Positions 18,422 through 27,705 of a DNA stretch of 64,000 nt are shown piece after piece. The stretch spans positions 1,488,001 through 1,552,000 of the forward strand of contig NZ_CP027858.1 of NCBI RefSeq assembly GCF_005519465.1, in the 5' to 3' direction. Origin of the DNA: Streptomyces clavuligerus. GTDB taxonomy: Bacteria > Actinomycetota > Actinomycetes > Streptomycetales > Streptomycetaceae. Numbering within the stretch: position 1 is the stretch's first letter; the number at the start of each line of letters is the position of its first letter. The notes under the pieces are model-generated. The model saw only the letters and a list, made by a program, of their open reading frames with translations, was not told the origin of the DNA and did not search any database. The position numbers and the translations under genes were made by a program.

Positions 18422-19024
18422 TCATGGGATGTCTTCGCACGTCGAAGCCTCGGCGGAGACCGAGGCTGCGCGACCGTACCAAAGCGTTCCCTCGCCGTAG
18501 CGCCGGGCCCGCAGCGGTTCGAAACCCGCGGGCCAGTCGAAGGTGCCGCCCCTGGTACTGCGCTCCACGGTCGCCACGGCGTCCCGTGCGATCCAGCCCC
18601 CGGACCGGAGTGTGAGCAGGATCTCCCGAAGATCGTCGTCCGTGACGGCGTAGGGGGGATCGAGGAAGACCACGTCATAGGGGTCGGCGGGGGCCGGTCC
18701 CGAGACGATCTGCTCGGCCCGGCCGGTCCGTACCTCGGCACCCGGCAGCCCCAGGGAGCGGACGTTCTCCCGGACGGTGCGGGCGGCCCGGGCGTCGGCC
18801 TCCACCAGCAGGGCGTGGGCCGCGCCGCGGGAGAGCGCCTCCAGACCCACGGCGCCGGAACCCGCGTACAGATCGGCGATCCGCAGCCCCTCCAGTCCTC
18901 CGAGGAGCGCCTCCCAACTGGAGAACAGGCCCTCGCGGGCCCGGTCCGACGTGGGGCGGGTACCGGTGCCGGGGGGCACGGCCAGGCGGCGGCCACCGGC
19001 CGTGCCGGCGATCACGCGGGTCAT
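18422..19024 (-). CDS. rsmD: 16S rRNA (guanine966-N2)-methyltransferase RsmD
   Basis: A 200-residue SAM-dependent methyltransferase for G966 of 16S rRNA. It starts MTRVIAGTAGGRRL, with PTSDRAREGLFSSW, the SAM-binding ADLYAGSGAVGLEALSRGA (about residues 50-68) and the catalytic DVVFLDPPYAV (DPPY, N6/N2-methylase type). It sits between recG and coaD, the standard actinobacterial order. The ATG at 19024 is the only sensible start. Confidence 0.95.
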   Translation of the reverse strand: MTRVIAGTAGGRRLAVPPGTGTRPTSDRAREGLFSSWEALLGGLEGLRIADLYAGSGAVGLEALSRGAAHALLVEADARAARTVRENVRSLGLPGAEVRTGRAEQIVSGPAPADPYDVVFLDPPYAVTDDDLREILLTLRSGGWIARDAVATVERSTRGGTFDWPAGFEPLRARRYGEGTLWYGRAASVSAEASTCEDIP

Positions 19025-19110
19025 CTCGGTCCTATCGCGGTGTCTTCGTCGGGTGTGCGGGTGCGCCGCGGGGGCCCCACGGCGGAGAACCCCCGCTCAC
19101 CGCCAGTGTC

Positions 19111-21465
19111 TCAGCCCTTGTCGAGGTACTGCTCGCGCTCCTTGTCCAGCAGGGCGTCCAGCGCCAGCCGCAGTCCGGGGGTGTGCTCCAGCTCCGGATC
19201 GGCCCGGACGGTCCGCACCGCCTCCTCCCGGGCCGCGGCGATGACCTCCTCGTCCTCGATGACGGCGAGCATCCGCAGCGAGGAGCGCGCGCCGGACTGG
19301 GCCTGGCCGAGGACATCGCCCTCGCGGCGCTGCTCCAGGTCGATCCGGGACAGCTCGAAGCCGTCGAGGGTCGCCGCGACCGCGCCGAGCCGGGCCCGGG
19401 CGGGGCTCGCCGCGGGCATCTCGGTGACGAGCAGACAGAGCCCGGGGGCGGAGCCCCGCCCGACCCGGCCGCGGAGCTGGTGGAGCTGGGAGACGCCGAA
19501 GCGGTCCGCGTCCATGATCACCATCGCGGTGGCGTTGGGGACGTTCACCCCGACCTCGATGACGGTGGTGGCGACCAGCACGTCCACCTCGCCCGCGGTG
19601 AAGCGGCGCATCACGGCGTCCTTGTCCTCGGGGGGCATCCGGCCGTGCAGCACACCGATCCGCAGCCCGGCCAGCGGCCCCCGTTCCAGCTCCTCGGCGA
19701 TCTCCAGCACGGCGAGCGGCGGACGCTTCTCGGCGTCGGCGGCCTGTGCCTCCTCGTCGGCCGCCTTCCTCCCGGACTTCGCGGCCGCCCCCGTGCCCTC
19801 CTCCTCGTCCCCGATCCGGGGGCAGACCACATACGCCTGGTGCCCCTTGCCGACCTCCTCGCGCACCCGCTCCCAGGCCCGCGCCAGGAAGTGCGGTTTG
19901 TCGCGGGCCGGGACCACATGGCTGGCGATCGGGGAGCGGCCCGCCGGGAGCTGGTCCAGGACGGAGGTCTCCAGATCGCCGAAGACGGTCATCGCGACCG
20001 TGCGCGGGATCGGGGTGGCGGTCATCACCAGCAGATGCGGCGGCTGCTTGCCCTTGGAGCGCAGGGCGTCGCGCTGCTCCACGCCGAAGCGGTGCTGCTC
20101 GTCCACCACCACCAGGCCCAGGTCGTGGAACTGCACCTTGTCCTCGATCAGGGCGTGGGTGCCGATGACGATGCCCGCCTCGCCCGTCACCAGGTCCAGC
20201 AGGGCGGCGCGGCGGGCGGCGGCCCCCATGGAGCCGGTCAGCACCACCACCTTGGTGGCCCCGTCCGGGGCGCCCAGCGTCCCGCCGTCGGCGAGGTCGC
20301 CCATCATCTCCACGACGGACCGGTGGTGCTGCTGTGCCAGCACCTCGGTGGGGGCGAGCATCGCGGCCTGGCCCCCGGCGTCCACGACGGCGAGCATCGC
20401 GCGCAGCGCCACCAGGGTCTTGCCGGAGCCCACCTCGCCCTGGAGCAGCCGGTGCATCGGGTGCTCGGTGGCGAGATCGCCGAAGATCTCCCCGGTGACC
20501 TTCCGCTGGCCCTCGGTGAGGGTGAACGGGAGACGGGCGTCGAAGGCGTCGAGAATCCCGCCGGGGGCGGGGCGGCGGGCGACGGCGGGGAGCTGGGTGT
20601 CGGCGAAGCGCCGCCGGGCCAGCGCCACCTGGAGGACGAACGCCTCGTCCCACTTCAGCCGCTGCCGGGCGGCCTCGATGTCCGCCTTGGTGCGCGGCCG
20701 GTGCACCTTGAGCAGGGCCTCGGGCAGGGGGACGAAGCCCCGGCCCTCGCGCAGCGCGGGCGGCAGCGGGTCCGTCGCCTCCGTCCGGCGCGGAAGCACC
20801 GCGTCCACCGCCTTGGCGATCTTCCAGGACTCCATCCCCTTGCAGGCGGGGTAGATCGGGATCAGCGCGCCCGCCCAGGAGTCCACGGCCGTTCCGTCGT
20901 CATGGCCTCCGCCGCCGTCCGCGCCGTCGCCGGTGCCGAGCTTGGCGTACGAGGGGTGGGCGAGCTGGAGCTTGCGGTTGAAGACGGAGACCCGGCCCGC
21001 GAACATCGCCCGGGTGCCGGGCAGCAGCTCCTGGTGCGGCTTGTGGACCCCCCGGCCGAAGAAGACGAGCTGGAGCCGGCCGCTGCCGTCGGTGATCGTC
21101 ACCTCCAGCCGCTTGCCCCGGCCGCCGTTGAACGTGTGCACCCGGGCGTCGGCGACCTGGGCGACCACCGTCACCTCCTCGTCGAGGGGCAGCTCGGCGA
21201 GGCGGGTGAGCCGCCCGCGCTCCTCGTAGCGGCGCGGGTAGTGGTGGAGCAGGTCGCCGACGGTGCGCAGCCCGAGCTGTTCGCCGAGCACCTTGGCGGA
21301 CGCGGGGCCGAGGGTCCTGGTGAGCGGCTCGTCCAGCGGATCGGACCGGCGGGCGGTCAGGGGCTCGGCCACCGGCTCCGGGGGACCGGCCGCCGCGGGC
21401 CCGGCGGGCCGGTTCCCGCTCCGGGGCTTCTTCTGGATCTCGTCAGACGCGGACACACGGTCCAT
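19111..21465 (-). CDS. recG: ATP-dependent DNA helicase RecG
   Basis: A 784-residue fork-reversal helicase. The N-terminal wedge/OB-fold includes EVTVVAQVADARVHTF. Helicase motifs follow: Walker A GEVGSGKTLVAL, VVDEQHRFG (motif II), MTATPIPRT (motif III), then ATTVIEVGVNVPNA and QLRGRVGRG in domain 2. It is slightly longer than usual because of an N-terminal Ala/Pro/Arg extension and a charged insert (about residues 555-590) between the helicase domains. Start at ATG 21465 (MDRVSASDEIQKK). It lies 71 bp after the DAK-domain gene. Confidence 0.96.
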   Translation of the reverse strand: MDRVSASDEIQKKPRSGNRPAGPAAAGPPEPVAEPLTARRSDPLDEPLTRTLGPASAKVLGEQLGLRTVGDLLHHYPRRYEERGRLTRLAELPLDEEVTVVAQVADARVHTFNGGRGKRLEVTITDGSGRLQLVFFGRGVHKPHQELLPGTRAMFAGRVSVFNRKLQLAHPSYAKLGTGDGADGGGGHDDGTAVDSWAGALIPIYPACKGMESWKIAKAVDAVLPRRTEATDPLPPALREGRGFVPLPEALLKVHRPRTKADIEAARQRLKWDEAFVLQVALARRRFADTQLPAVARRPAPGGILDAFDARLPFTLTEGQRKVTGEIFGDLATEHPMHRLLQGEVGSGKTLVALRAMLAVVDAGGQAAMLAPTEVLAQQHHRSVVEMMGDLADGGTLGAPDGATKVVVLTGSMGAAARRAALLDLVTGEAGIVIGTHALIEDKVQFHDLGLVVVDEQHRFGVEQRDALRSKGKQPPHLLVMTATPIPRTVAMTVFGDLETSVLDQLPAGRSPIASHVVPARDKPHFLARAWERVREEVGKGHQAYVVCPRIGDEEEGTGAAAKSGRKAADEEAQAADAEKRPPLAVLEIAEELERGPLAGLRIGVLHGRMPPEDKDAVMRRFTAGEVDVLVATTVIEVGVNVPNATAMVIMDADRFGVSQLHQLRGRVGRGSAPGLCLLVTEMPAASPARARLGAVAATLDGFELSRIDLEQRREGDVLGQAQSGARSSLRMLAVIEDEEVIAAAREEAVRTVRADPELEHTPGLRLALDALLDKEREQYLDKG

Positions 21466-21536
21466 TGCACACCACGGCACCGACAATGGGCGCCCGGCCC
21501 GGCCCCGCGCCCGGGTCCGCGAGCCCCCGGAACGGG

Positions 21537-23183
21537 TTACTCCACCCCGATGAGCAGCAGCGGGGAGCCCCGGCCCGCGTGGTAGGTGACGGTGTCGACG
21601 GCGAGATGGGTGTCGCGGACATGGCGCTCCAGCCGTTCGGGGGCGGGCGCGGGAGCCGGGGCGGCGTCCCCGAGGACGAGGGTGACGAGTTCGCCCCCGG
21701 CGGCGAGCATGCGGTCGAGCACGGCGAGGGCGACCTCGGTGGGATCGCCGCCGATCACGGCGACGTCGCCGTCTATGAGACCGAGGACGTCCCCCGCCTG
21801 GCAGACGCCCGCCGAGGTCCACGACTGGCGCTCGGCGACGGTCAGCTCGGCACAGCGGGTCGCCCCGGCGGCGGCGGTCATGGCAACCACGTCCTCGTCG
21901 AAGCGGCGGTCCGGTTCGTGGACGGCGAGCGCCGCGAGGCCCTGCACGGCGGCGCGGGTGGGGACGATGGCGACCCTGATCCCCTCGGCGCGCGCCTGGT
22001 CGGCGGCGGCGGACGCGGTGTGCCGCAGCTCGGCCGCGTTCGGCAGCAGGACCACCTCGGGGGCGTGGGCGCGGCGGATCGCGTCGGCCAGCTCCCCGCT
22101 GGCGGGCGGCTCCCCGGGGCGGGCGACCACGGCCCGGGCCCCCGCCCCGGCGCACAGCTCCGCGAGACCCTCGCCGGGGACGACCACGACGACGGCCCGC
22201 CGCCCCTCCTCCCGGGGCCGCGGGAGCGGGTCGGGGGCCGGTGCGCCCCCCGTTCCGAAGTGGGTGACACGGATGCGGTGGGGACGGCCCGCCTCGACGC
22301 CCGCCTCGATCGCCGCGCCCGCGTCGTCGACATGGACGTGCACGTTCCAGAGTCCGTCGCCGCCGACCACGACCAGGGAGTCCCCGAGGGCGTCGAGCCG
22401 GGAGCGCAGCCGGGCGACGGCGGTGTCGTCCGCCTCCAGGAGGTAGATCACCTCGAACGCGGGGCCGCCGTCGGCGCAGGCGGCGCGGGGCACCGGGACG
22501 CCGGTGTGGCGGACGGGGCCGGGCGCGGGCTCCTGGCCCGAGACGGCCGCGACCAGCGCGCCGAGCACCGCGAGCAGACCCCGGCCGCCCGCGTCCACGA
22601 CGCCCGCCCGGCCGAGGACGGCGAGCTGGCCGGGGGTGGCGTCGAGCGCGGCCCTCGCCCCCTCGTAGGCGGCGCGGGCGGCCCGCACGGTGTCCTCGGG
22701 CGGCTCCACGGCCCCGGCGGCGTCCGCCGCGGCGCCCGCCACGGTGAGGATGGTGCCCTCGACGGGGTGCGCGACGGCGTCCCGGGCGAGGACCGCGGCC
22801 CGGCGCAGCGCGCCCGGCAGATGGTCCCCCGCGCCGACGCGCTCGGCCACGCCCCGCAGCAGTTGCGCGAGGATCGTGCCGGAGTTGCCGCGGGCGCCGA
22901 TGAGGGCCCCGTGGGCCATGGCCCGTACGGTGTCGGCCACATCCGGCTCGTACGCGGCGGTACCGGGCTCGTGCGCCCGGGTGCCGTGGGCGGCGAAGAC
23001 CGCCTCCACGGCCTGGGCGGCGGACTCGACGGTCAGATAGAGGTTGGTGCCGGTGTCACCGTCCGCGACCGGGTAGACGTTGATCGCGTCGATGTCCGCC
23101 CGTTCCCGGCCCAGCGTCGCGAGCGCCTTCGCGCACCAGGTCCGTACCGCTGCGGCGTCGAGATTCTGCGGCGTCTGCGGCAC
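21537..23183 (-). CDS. DAK2-domain fatty acid kinase-like protein (FakA/YloV)
   Basis: A 548-residue protein. The N-terminal DAK2 (DhaL) ATP-binding domain has NVYPVADGDTGTNLYLT and ALIGARGNSGTILAQ; the C-terminal DegV-interacting region ends LLLIGVE. In Firmicutes FakA phosphorylates fatty acids bound to FakB (DegV) proteins. No degV-like gene is in the window, so the partner would be elsewhere. Position just before recG is conserved in many Gram-positives. GTG start at 23183 with GGAGG about 7 nt upstream. Transcribed divergently from rpmB. Confidence 0.88.
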   Translation of the reverse strand: MPQTPQNLDAAAVRTWCAKALATLGRERADIDAINVYPVADGDTGTNLYLTVESAAQAVEAVFAAHGTRAHEPGTAAYEPDVADTVRAMAHGALIGARGNSGTILAQLLRGVAERVGAGDHLPGALRRAAVLARDAVAHPVEGTILTVAGAAADAAGAVEPPEDTVRAARAAYEGARAALDATPGQLAVLGRAGVVDAGGRGLLAVLGALVAAVSGQEPAPGPVRHTGVPVPRAACADGGPAFEVIYLLEADDTAVARLRSRLDALGDSLVVVGGDGLWNVHVHVDDAGAAIEAGVEAGRPHRIRVTHFGTGGAPAPDPLPRPREEGRRAVVVVVPGEGLAELCAGAGARAVVARPGEPPASGELADAIRRAHAPEVVLLPNAAELRHTASAAADQARAEGIRVAIVPTRAAVQGLAALAVHEPDRRFDEDVVAMTAAAGATRCAELTVAERQSWTSAGVCQAGDVLGLIDGDVAVIGGDPTEVALAVLDRMLAAGGELVTLVLGDAAPAPAPAPERLERHVRDTHLAVDTVTYHAGRGSPLLLIGVE

Positions 23184-23316
23184 CTGGGGTCCTCCTTGAG
23201 CGGCCGGGCGGGCGTGGCGGCGGGTCGCACCGCAGGGTAGACCCCGTCCGGCGGTGGACGGCCGGGTGGGGGTGGGGCCCGGCCGTGGTAGTTTCGTACT
23301 GCGGATGCAGGCGTTG

Positions 23317-23322
23317 TATGCT
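23317..23322 (+). promoter_or_regulatory. Probable rpmB -10 box
   Basis: TATGCT in an A/T-richer stretch, 116 bp before the rpmB start, with only a weak -35 (TTCGTA at 18 bp). The leader between it and rpmB is about 110 nt. Confidence 0.4.
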
Positions 23323-23438
23323 GCTCCGGTTGCCCGATGAAAATCGGGCCGTCCCCCGGCAGGCCACCGATTTCAGCCCACTGATTTCCGGCACGCCGGA
23401 TTTCACTGTAAGTGCATCTGAAGTCTTTGGAGTGTCCC

Positions 23439-23624
23439 GTGGCTGCCAACTGCGACGTCTGCGGCAAGGGGCCGGGCTTCGGCAACAACATTTCGCACTC
23501 GCACCGCCGTACGTCTCGTCGCTGGAACCCGAACATCCAGCGTGTGCGTGCCGTGGTCGGTCGGACGCCGAAGCGGCTCAACGTCTGCACCTCGTGCATC
23601 AAGGCCGGCAAGGTCTCGCGCTAA
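23439..23624 (+). CDS. rpmB: 50S ribosomal protein L28
   Basis: A 61-residue zinc-ribbon (C+) form of L28: [20 protein letters not shown] at the N-terminus and CTSCIKAG near the C-terminus supply four Cys ligands. It starts at GTG 23439 with TTGGAG 7 nt upstream. Streptomyces genomes usually also hold a Cys-less paralogue under zinc control; this copy is the zinc-containing form. Monocistronic, followed by a strong terminator. Confidence 0.97.
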   Translation: MAANCDVCGKGPGFGNNISHSHRRTSRRWNPNIQRVRAVVGRTPKRLNVCTSCIKAGKVSR

Positions 23625-23666
23625 TACCGACCTCGACGTCGTAGCGCAGCCCCTGCGGTTGCCTTG

Positions 23667-23698
23667 AAAAGCCGGTTCACCTCGGTGAACCGGCTTTT
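23667..23698 (+). terminator. Strong rho-independent terminator of rpmB
   Basis: A perfect 15-bp stem (23667-23681 with 23684-23698) closing on a tiny TC loop and ending in TTTTT. Confidence 0.95.
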
Positions 23699-23761
23699 TG
23701 CCATGCTTTTTTTCCGTATCCGGACGGCCGCGATGCAGCCCCCGGGCCCGCTGAACGCGAC

Positions 23762-23802
23762 AAGGCCCGTCCCCCGGTCCTGAGGATCGGGGGACGGGCC
23801 TT
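23762..23802 (-). terminator. Terminator of thiL-thiD
   Basis: A perfect 15-bp stem, 23762-23776 with 23788-23802, loop of 11 nt, located 22 bp after the thiD stop. Confidence 0.85.
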
Positions 23803-23823
23803 CGCGCACGGGCGGGAAACGGC

Positions 23824-24621
23824 TCAGGAGAGCGGCTGCCGGAAGCGCCAGCCGTGGTCGACCGGGCCGATGCCCCCGCCGAGCGGGAACCCGGCCGCGA
23901 TGGCTCCGGTGATGTACTCCTTCGCCGCCCGGACCGCCTCGGGCACGGTGAGCCCCTTGGCGAGCCCGGCGGCGATCGCGGAGGCCAGGGTGCAGCCGGT
24001 GCCGTGGGTGTGCCGGTTGTCGAGCCGGGGGGCCCGCAGCCAGTGCTCGTCCGTTCCGTCGGTGAGCAGGTCGACGGCGTCCCCGGGCAGATGTCCGCCC
24101 TTGATCAGCACCCAGCGCGGCCCCAGGGCCAGGATCGCGTGGGCCGCCTCGCGCAGGCCCCGCTCGTCGACGACCTCGACGCCCGTGAGCTGGGTCACCT
24201 CGTCCAGGTTCGGGGTGGCCAGGGTGGCGGCGGGCAGCAGCAGCCCGCGGACCGAGTCCAGCGCGGAGCGGGCGAGCAGCGGATCGCCGTGTTTGGAGAC
24301 GCCGACGGGGTCGACCACGACGGGCGCGTCCGTACCGGCGATCAGTTCGGCGACGGTCTCGACGAGCGAGGCGGACGCCAGCATCCCGGTCTTCACCGCC
24401 TGGACGCCGATGTCGTCGACGACGCTGCGGTACTGGGCGCGGACCGCCTCGGGCGGCAGCTCCCAGTAGCCCTGGACCCCTCGGGAGTTCTGGGCGGTGA
24501 CGGCGGCGATCACGCTCATGCCGTGGGTGCCGAGCGCCAGCATGGTCTTGAGGTCGGCCTGGATGCCGGCCCCGCCGCCGGAGTCCGATCCGGCGACGGT
24601 CAGGACGAGGGGCAGTCTCAC
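23824..24621 (-). CDS. thiD: Hydroxymethylpyrimidine/phosphomethylpyrimidine kinase
   Basis: A 265-residue ribokinase-fold enzyme that phosphorylates HMP and HMP-P in thiamine synthesis. Signatures: [19 protein letters not shown] at the N-terminus, [25 protein letters not shown] and the anion-hole/base motif [13 protein letters not shown] near residue 215. The GTG start at 24621 overlaps the thiL TGA stop as GTGA, so it is translationally coupled. Confidence 0.96.
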   Translation of the reverse strand: MRLPLVLTVAGSDSGGGAGIQADLKTMLALGTHGMSVIAAVTAQNSRGVQGYWELPPEAVRAQYRSVVDDIGVQAVKTGMLASASLVETVAELIAGTDAPVVVDPVGVSKHGDPLLARSALDSVRGLLLPAATLATPNLDEVTQLTGVEVVDERGLREAAHAILALGPRWVLIKGGHLPGDAVDLLTDGTDEHWLRAPRLDNRHTHGTGCTLASAIAAGLAKGLTVPEAVRAAKEYITGAIAAGFPLGGGIGPVDHGWRFRQPLS

Positions 24622-25586
24622 GATCCCTCCGAGGTTCCGAAGTGGTCCCAGCCGCCCTTGCTGTGCCAGGGCGCACCGTCCACGGTGACCTGTGGCAGCG
24701 CGGAGGGGTGCAGCACCTCTCCGATGACCTTCCAGCGGGCGGGCAGCTTGGTGTCACGGGGGAAGGTGGCCACGATGGCGTGGTCCTCTCCTCCGGTGAG
24801 CACCCACTGGAGCGGGTCGACACCGACGGCCTGGCCGATGTCGTTCATCTGGGTGGGGACGTCGATGGCCGCCGAGCGCAGATCGATGCGGACCTTGCTC
24901 GATTCGGCGATGTGTCCCAGGTCGGCGATGAGTCCGTCGCTGACGTCGCACATGGCGGTCGCGCCGAGACCGGCCGCCGCGGGGCCCGCGTGGTACGGGG
25001 GCTCGGGGCGGCGGTGCGCCTCGACGAAGGCGCGCGGGGAGCGGAAGCCCCGGGAGAGCACCGCGTGCCCGGCGGCGGACCAGCCGAGCCAGCCGGTGTA
25101 CGCGACCACGTCGCCGGGCTGGGCGCCCGCCCGGGTGACCGGCTCCTGGCTGCGCAGATCCCCGAGCGCGGTGATGGCGAGGGTGATCAGTTCGCCGCGG
25201 ACGACATCGCCGCCGACCACGGCGGCGCCCGCGACCTGGCATTCGTCGCGGATGCCGTCCATCAGCTCGGTGGCCCAGGTGACGGGCAGCTCGGCCGGGA
25301 CGACCAGCCCGAGCAGGAGCGAGGTGGGGACGGCGCCCATGGCGGCGATGTCGGCGAGGTTCTGGGCGGCGGCCTTGCGGCCCACGTCGTACGCCGTGGA
25401 CCAGTCCCGTCTGAAGTGGCGGCCCTCCAGGAGGATGTCCGTGCTCGCCACGACCCTGCGGTCGGGCGCGGCCACGACGGCGGCGTCGTCACCGGGTCCG
25501 ATCCGGACCGCGGGGGTGGCGGTGAGCCGGGAGGTCAGCTCTCTGATGAGCCCGAACTCCCCCAGCTCGCCCACAGTGCCCTTCAC
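24618..25586 (-). CDS. thiL: Thiamine-monophosphate kinase
   Basis: A 322-residue kinase making thiamine diphosphate from TMP. The AIR-synthase-like fold is seen in [11 protein letters not shown] (Mg/ATP binding), [34 protein letters not shown] and [21 protein letters not shown] start at 25586 with GAGAGGTGGGA upstream; frames before it are Arg/Pro-rich. First gene of thiL-thiD. Confidence 0.96.
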   Translation of the reverse strand: MKGTVGELGEFGLIRELTSRLTATPAVRIGPGDDAAVVAAPDRRVVASTDILLEGRHFRRDWSTAYDVGRKAAAQNLADIAAMGAVPTSLLLGLVVPAELPVTWATELMDGIRDECQVAGAAVVGGDVVRGELITLAITALGDLRSQEPVTRAGAQPGDVVAYTGWLGWSAAGHAVLSRGFRSPRAFVEAHRRPEPPYHAGPAAAGLGATAMCDVSDGLIADLGHIAESSKVRIDLRSAAIDVPTQMNDIGQAVGVDPLQWVLTGGEDHAIVATFPRDTKLPARWKVIGEVLHPSALPQVTVDGAPWHSKGGWDHFGTSEGS

Positions 25587-25896
25587 CGAAGTCCCACCTC
25601 TCCATCGCCCGCCGACCGTCCGGCGCAACCCTCGTACCGCCGGGGGTCCGGCGGCAACCCTTGTCCTGCGGGGTCCGGTGGCACCGGCCCGTCGTCCCTG
25701 TTGCCTGCGTTCCGTATGCGCCGTACGGGGCCCCCGGCGCCCGCCGTGTCCTCCGTGCGCCACACCCGGTACCCCGCCCGGCGCGCGGGTCTCCCCGTGG
25801 CGACGGGCGACGCGATACCGTGGCGTCCCTTTCTCTCCCCCGGGGTCTGTCCACCGACGGTAGGGGACATCTTCCTCGGGTCGCCCTGGAGGTTCC
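25587..25896. other. Divergent intergenic region thiL / Lrp-domain gene
   Basis: This 310-bp region has no gene. It must hold both promoters. It includes two imperfect tandem copies of about 29 bp (25624-25682, each GCAACCC...GGTCCGG). No clear operator was found. Confidence 0.4.
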
Positions 25897-26130
25897 GTGG
25901 TACAGGCGTACATCCTGATTCAGACCGAGGTGGGCAAGGCGTCGACCGTCGCCGACATCATCGGGAAGATTCCGGGAGTGATGCAGGCCGAGGACGTGAC
26001 CGGCCCCTATGACGTGATCGTCCGCGCCCAGGCCGACACGGTCGACGCCCTGGGCCGTCTGGTGGTCGCCAAGGTGCAGCAGGTGGAGGGAATCACACGC
26101 ACACTGACCTGCCCGGTCGTGCATCTGTAG
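25897..26130 (+). CDS. Stand-alone Lrp/AsnC ligand-binding (RAM) domain protein
   Basis: A 77-residue protein made only of the AsnC C-terminal domain (MVQAYILIQTEVGKAS, GVMQAEDVTGPYDVIVR). It lacks the DNA-binding helix-turn-helix of full Lrp proteins. Such single-domain proteins form dimers or decamers that bind amino acids. GGAGG lies 5 nt before the GTG. By position it may sense an amino acid linked to nearby metabolism; that is inference. Confidence 0.9.
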   Translation: MVQAYILIQTEVGKASTVADIIGKIPGVMQAEDVTGPYDVIVRAQADTVDALGRLVVAKVQQVEGITRTLTCPVVHL

Positions 26131-26249
26131 CCCCCGTCCGCGCCGGGCCGGCGCCGCCCGCCGACCGCTCCGCCCACCGTCCTCGGCCCTGTCGCCGCGT
26201 CCGTCGGCGCGCCGCGTGGCCGCACGGGGGTGCGGACGGCGCGGGGCCG

Positions 26250-26273
26250 GGGCCGCCCGGCGGCGGGCGGCCC
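26250..26273. terminator. Stem-loop between convergent genes
   Basis: A 10-bp stem, GGGCCGCCCG (26250-26259) with CGGGCGGCCC (26264-26273), 4-nt loop, between the Lrp-domain gene and ddl. Confidence 0.6.
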
Positions 26274-26326
26274 GGGTGACGCCGTGATCGTACTGTGCCG
26301 TACGGGGGCCGGTCCTTCCCCCGGGG

Positions 26327-27499
26327 TCAGCGCAGCCCGGTGCTCCGCCGCAGCGCCGCCTGGATCAGCCGGTCCACCAGCTCGGCGTAGCCCACACCGG
26401 TCTCCTGCCACATCCGCGGGTACATGGAGATCGGGGTGAAGCCCGGCATGGTGTTGATCTCGTTGATGACGAACTCGCCGTCCTCGGTGAGGAAGAAGTC
26501 CGCGCGGACGAGCCCCTCGCAGGACGCGGCGTCGAAGGCGGCGACCGCGAGCCGCCGCACCTCGGCGGTCTGCTCCTCGGTCAGCGGGGCGGGCACGATC
26601 CCGGACGCCGAGTCGATGTACTTGGCCTCGAAGTCGTAGAAGTCGTGCGACTGCACCGGCGGGATCTCGGCCGGGACGCTCGCGCGCGGCCCGTCCTCGA
26701 ACTCCAGCACCCCGCACTCGATCTCCCGGCCCCGGAGCAGCGCCTCCACCAGGATCTTCGGGTCGTGGCGCCGCGCCTCCTCGATGGCCTCGTCCAGACC
26801 GGAGAGGTCGTCGACCTTGGTGATGCCGATGGAGGAACCGGCGCGCGCGGGCTTCACGAAGACCGGCCAGCCGTGGTCACCGGTGAAGTCCACGATCTTC
26901 TTGCGGGCGGCGGAGGCGTCCTGCTCCCACTCGCGCGGGCGGATCACCGTATACGGGCCGACGGGCAGCCCGAAGGAGGTGAAGACCCGCTTCATGTACT
27001 CCTTGTCCTGGCCCACGGCCGAGGAGAGCACACCGGCGCCGACATAGGGCACCCCGGCCAGCTCCAGCAGCCCCTGGAGGGTGCCGTCCTCGCCGTAGGG
27101 GCCGTGGAGCACCGGGAAGACCACGTCGACCTCGCCGAGCGCCTTCGGCACGGAGCCGGGCTCGGTGTAGACGACCTCACGGCTGCCCGGGTGGACGGAG
27201 AGCACGACATCGCCCTCCGTGGACTCCGCGAGCTGGTCGACGCTGGGCAGCCGCCGGTCGGTGATGGCCATCCGGTCGGGCTCGTCGGCGGTCAGCGCCC
27301 AGCGGCCGTCCACCGTGATGCCGATGGGCAGCACGTCGTACACGGACCGGTCGATGGCGCGCAGCACGGCACCGGCGGTGACCACGGAGATCTCGTGCTC
27401 GGAGCTGCGCCCGCCGAAGACGACGGCCACACGCGGCTTGCGGATCGGCTGCTCGAAACCCGGCTGTTCGGGACTCTGGGGGAGATTCTCGGTGCTCAT
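26327..27499 (-). CDS. ddl: D-alanine--D-alanine ligase
   Basis: A 390-residue ATP-grasp enzyme making D-Ala-D-Ala for peptidoglycan. The N-terminal VVFGGRSSEHEISVVTAG, HGPYGEDGTLQGLLEL, ATP-grasp lysine in KPARAGSSIGITKV and the C-terminal metal site FVINEINTMPGFTPISM are all present. The ATG at 27499 is clear. It lies downstream of gpsA on the same strand with a 206-bp gap. Confidence 0.96.
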   Translation of the reverse strand: MSTENLPQSPEQPGFEQPIRKPRVAVVFGGRSSEHEISVVTAGAVLRAIDRSVYDVLPIGITVDGRWALTADEPDRMAITDRRLPSVDQLAESTEGDVVLSVHPGSREVVYTEPGSVPKALGEVDVVFPVLHGPYGEDGTLQGLLELAGVPYVGAGVLSSAVGQDKEYMKRVFTSFGLPVGPYTVIRPREWEQDASAARKKIVDFTGDHGWPVFVKPARAGSSIGITKVDDLSGLDEAIEEARRHDPKILVEALLRGREIECGVLEFEDGPRASVPAEIPPVQSHDFYDFEAKYIDSASGIVPAPLTEEQTAEVRRLAVAAFDAASCEGLVRADFFLTEDGEFVINEINTMPGFTPISMYPRMWQETGVGYAELVDRLIQAALRRSTGLR

Positions 27500-27705
27500 A
27501 TCGCCATGAGACTACCGTGCACCTGCCACGTACAGCAGGGTTGGCACAGGCCAGACGGGTGTCCCGGGGCCGCGCGGGACACCGGGGCCTGGTCGCGGGC
27601 GGGGCCGGCGTCCCCGCCGGACTCGAACAGGGCCGCCGGCGGGGACGGGTGGCGGGAAGCCGCACGGACCGGCGGACCGGCGGGCGGCCCGGGGGGCCTC
27701 GCGGC

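Noticed and set aside
25624..25682. Imperfect tandem 29-bp repeat between thiL and the Lrp-domain gene
   Set aside because: Only two degenerate copies; too weak to call an operator or element.
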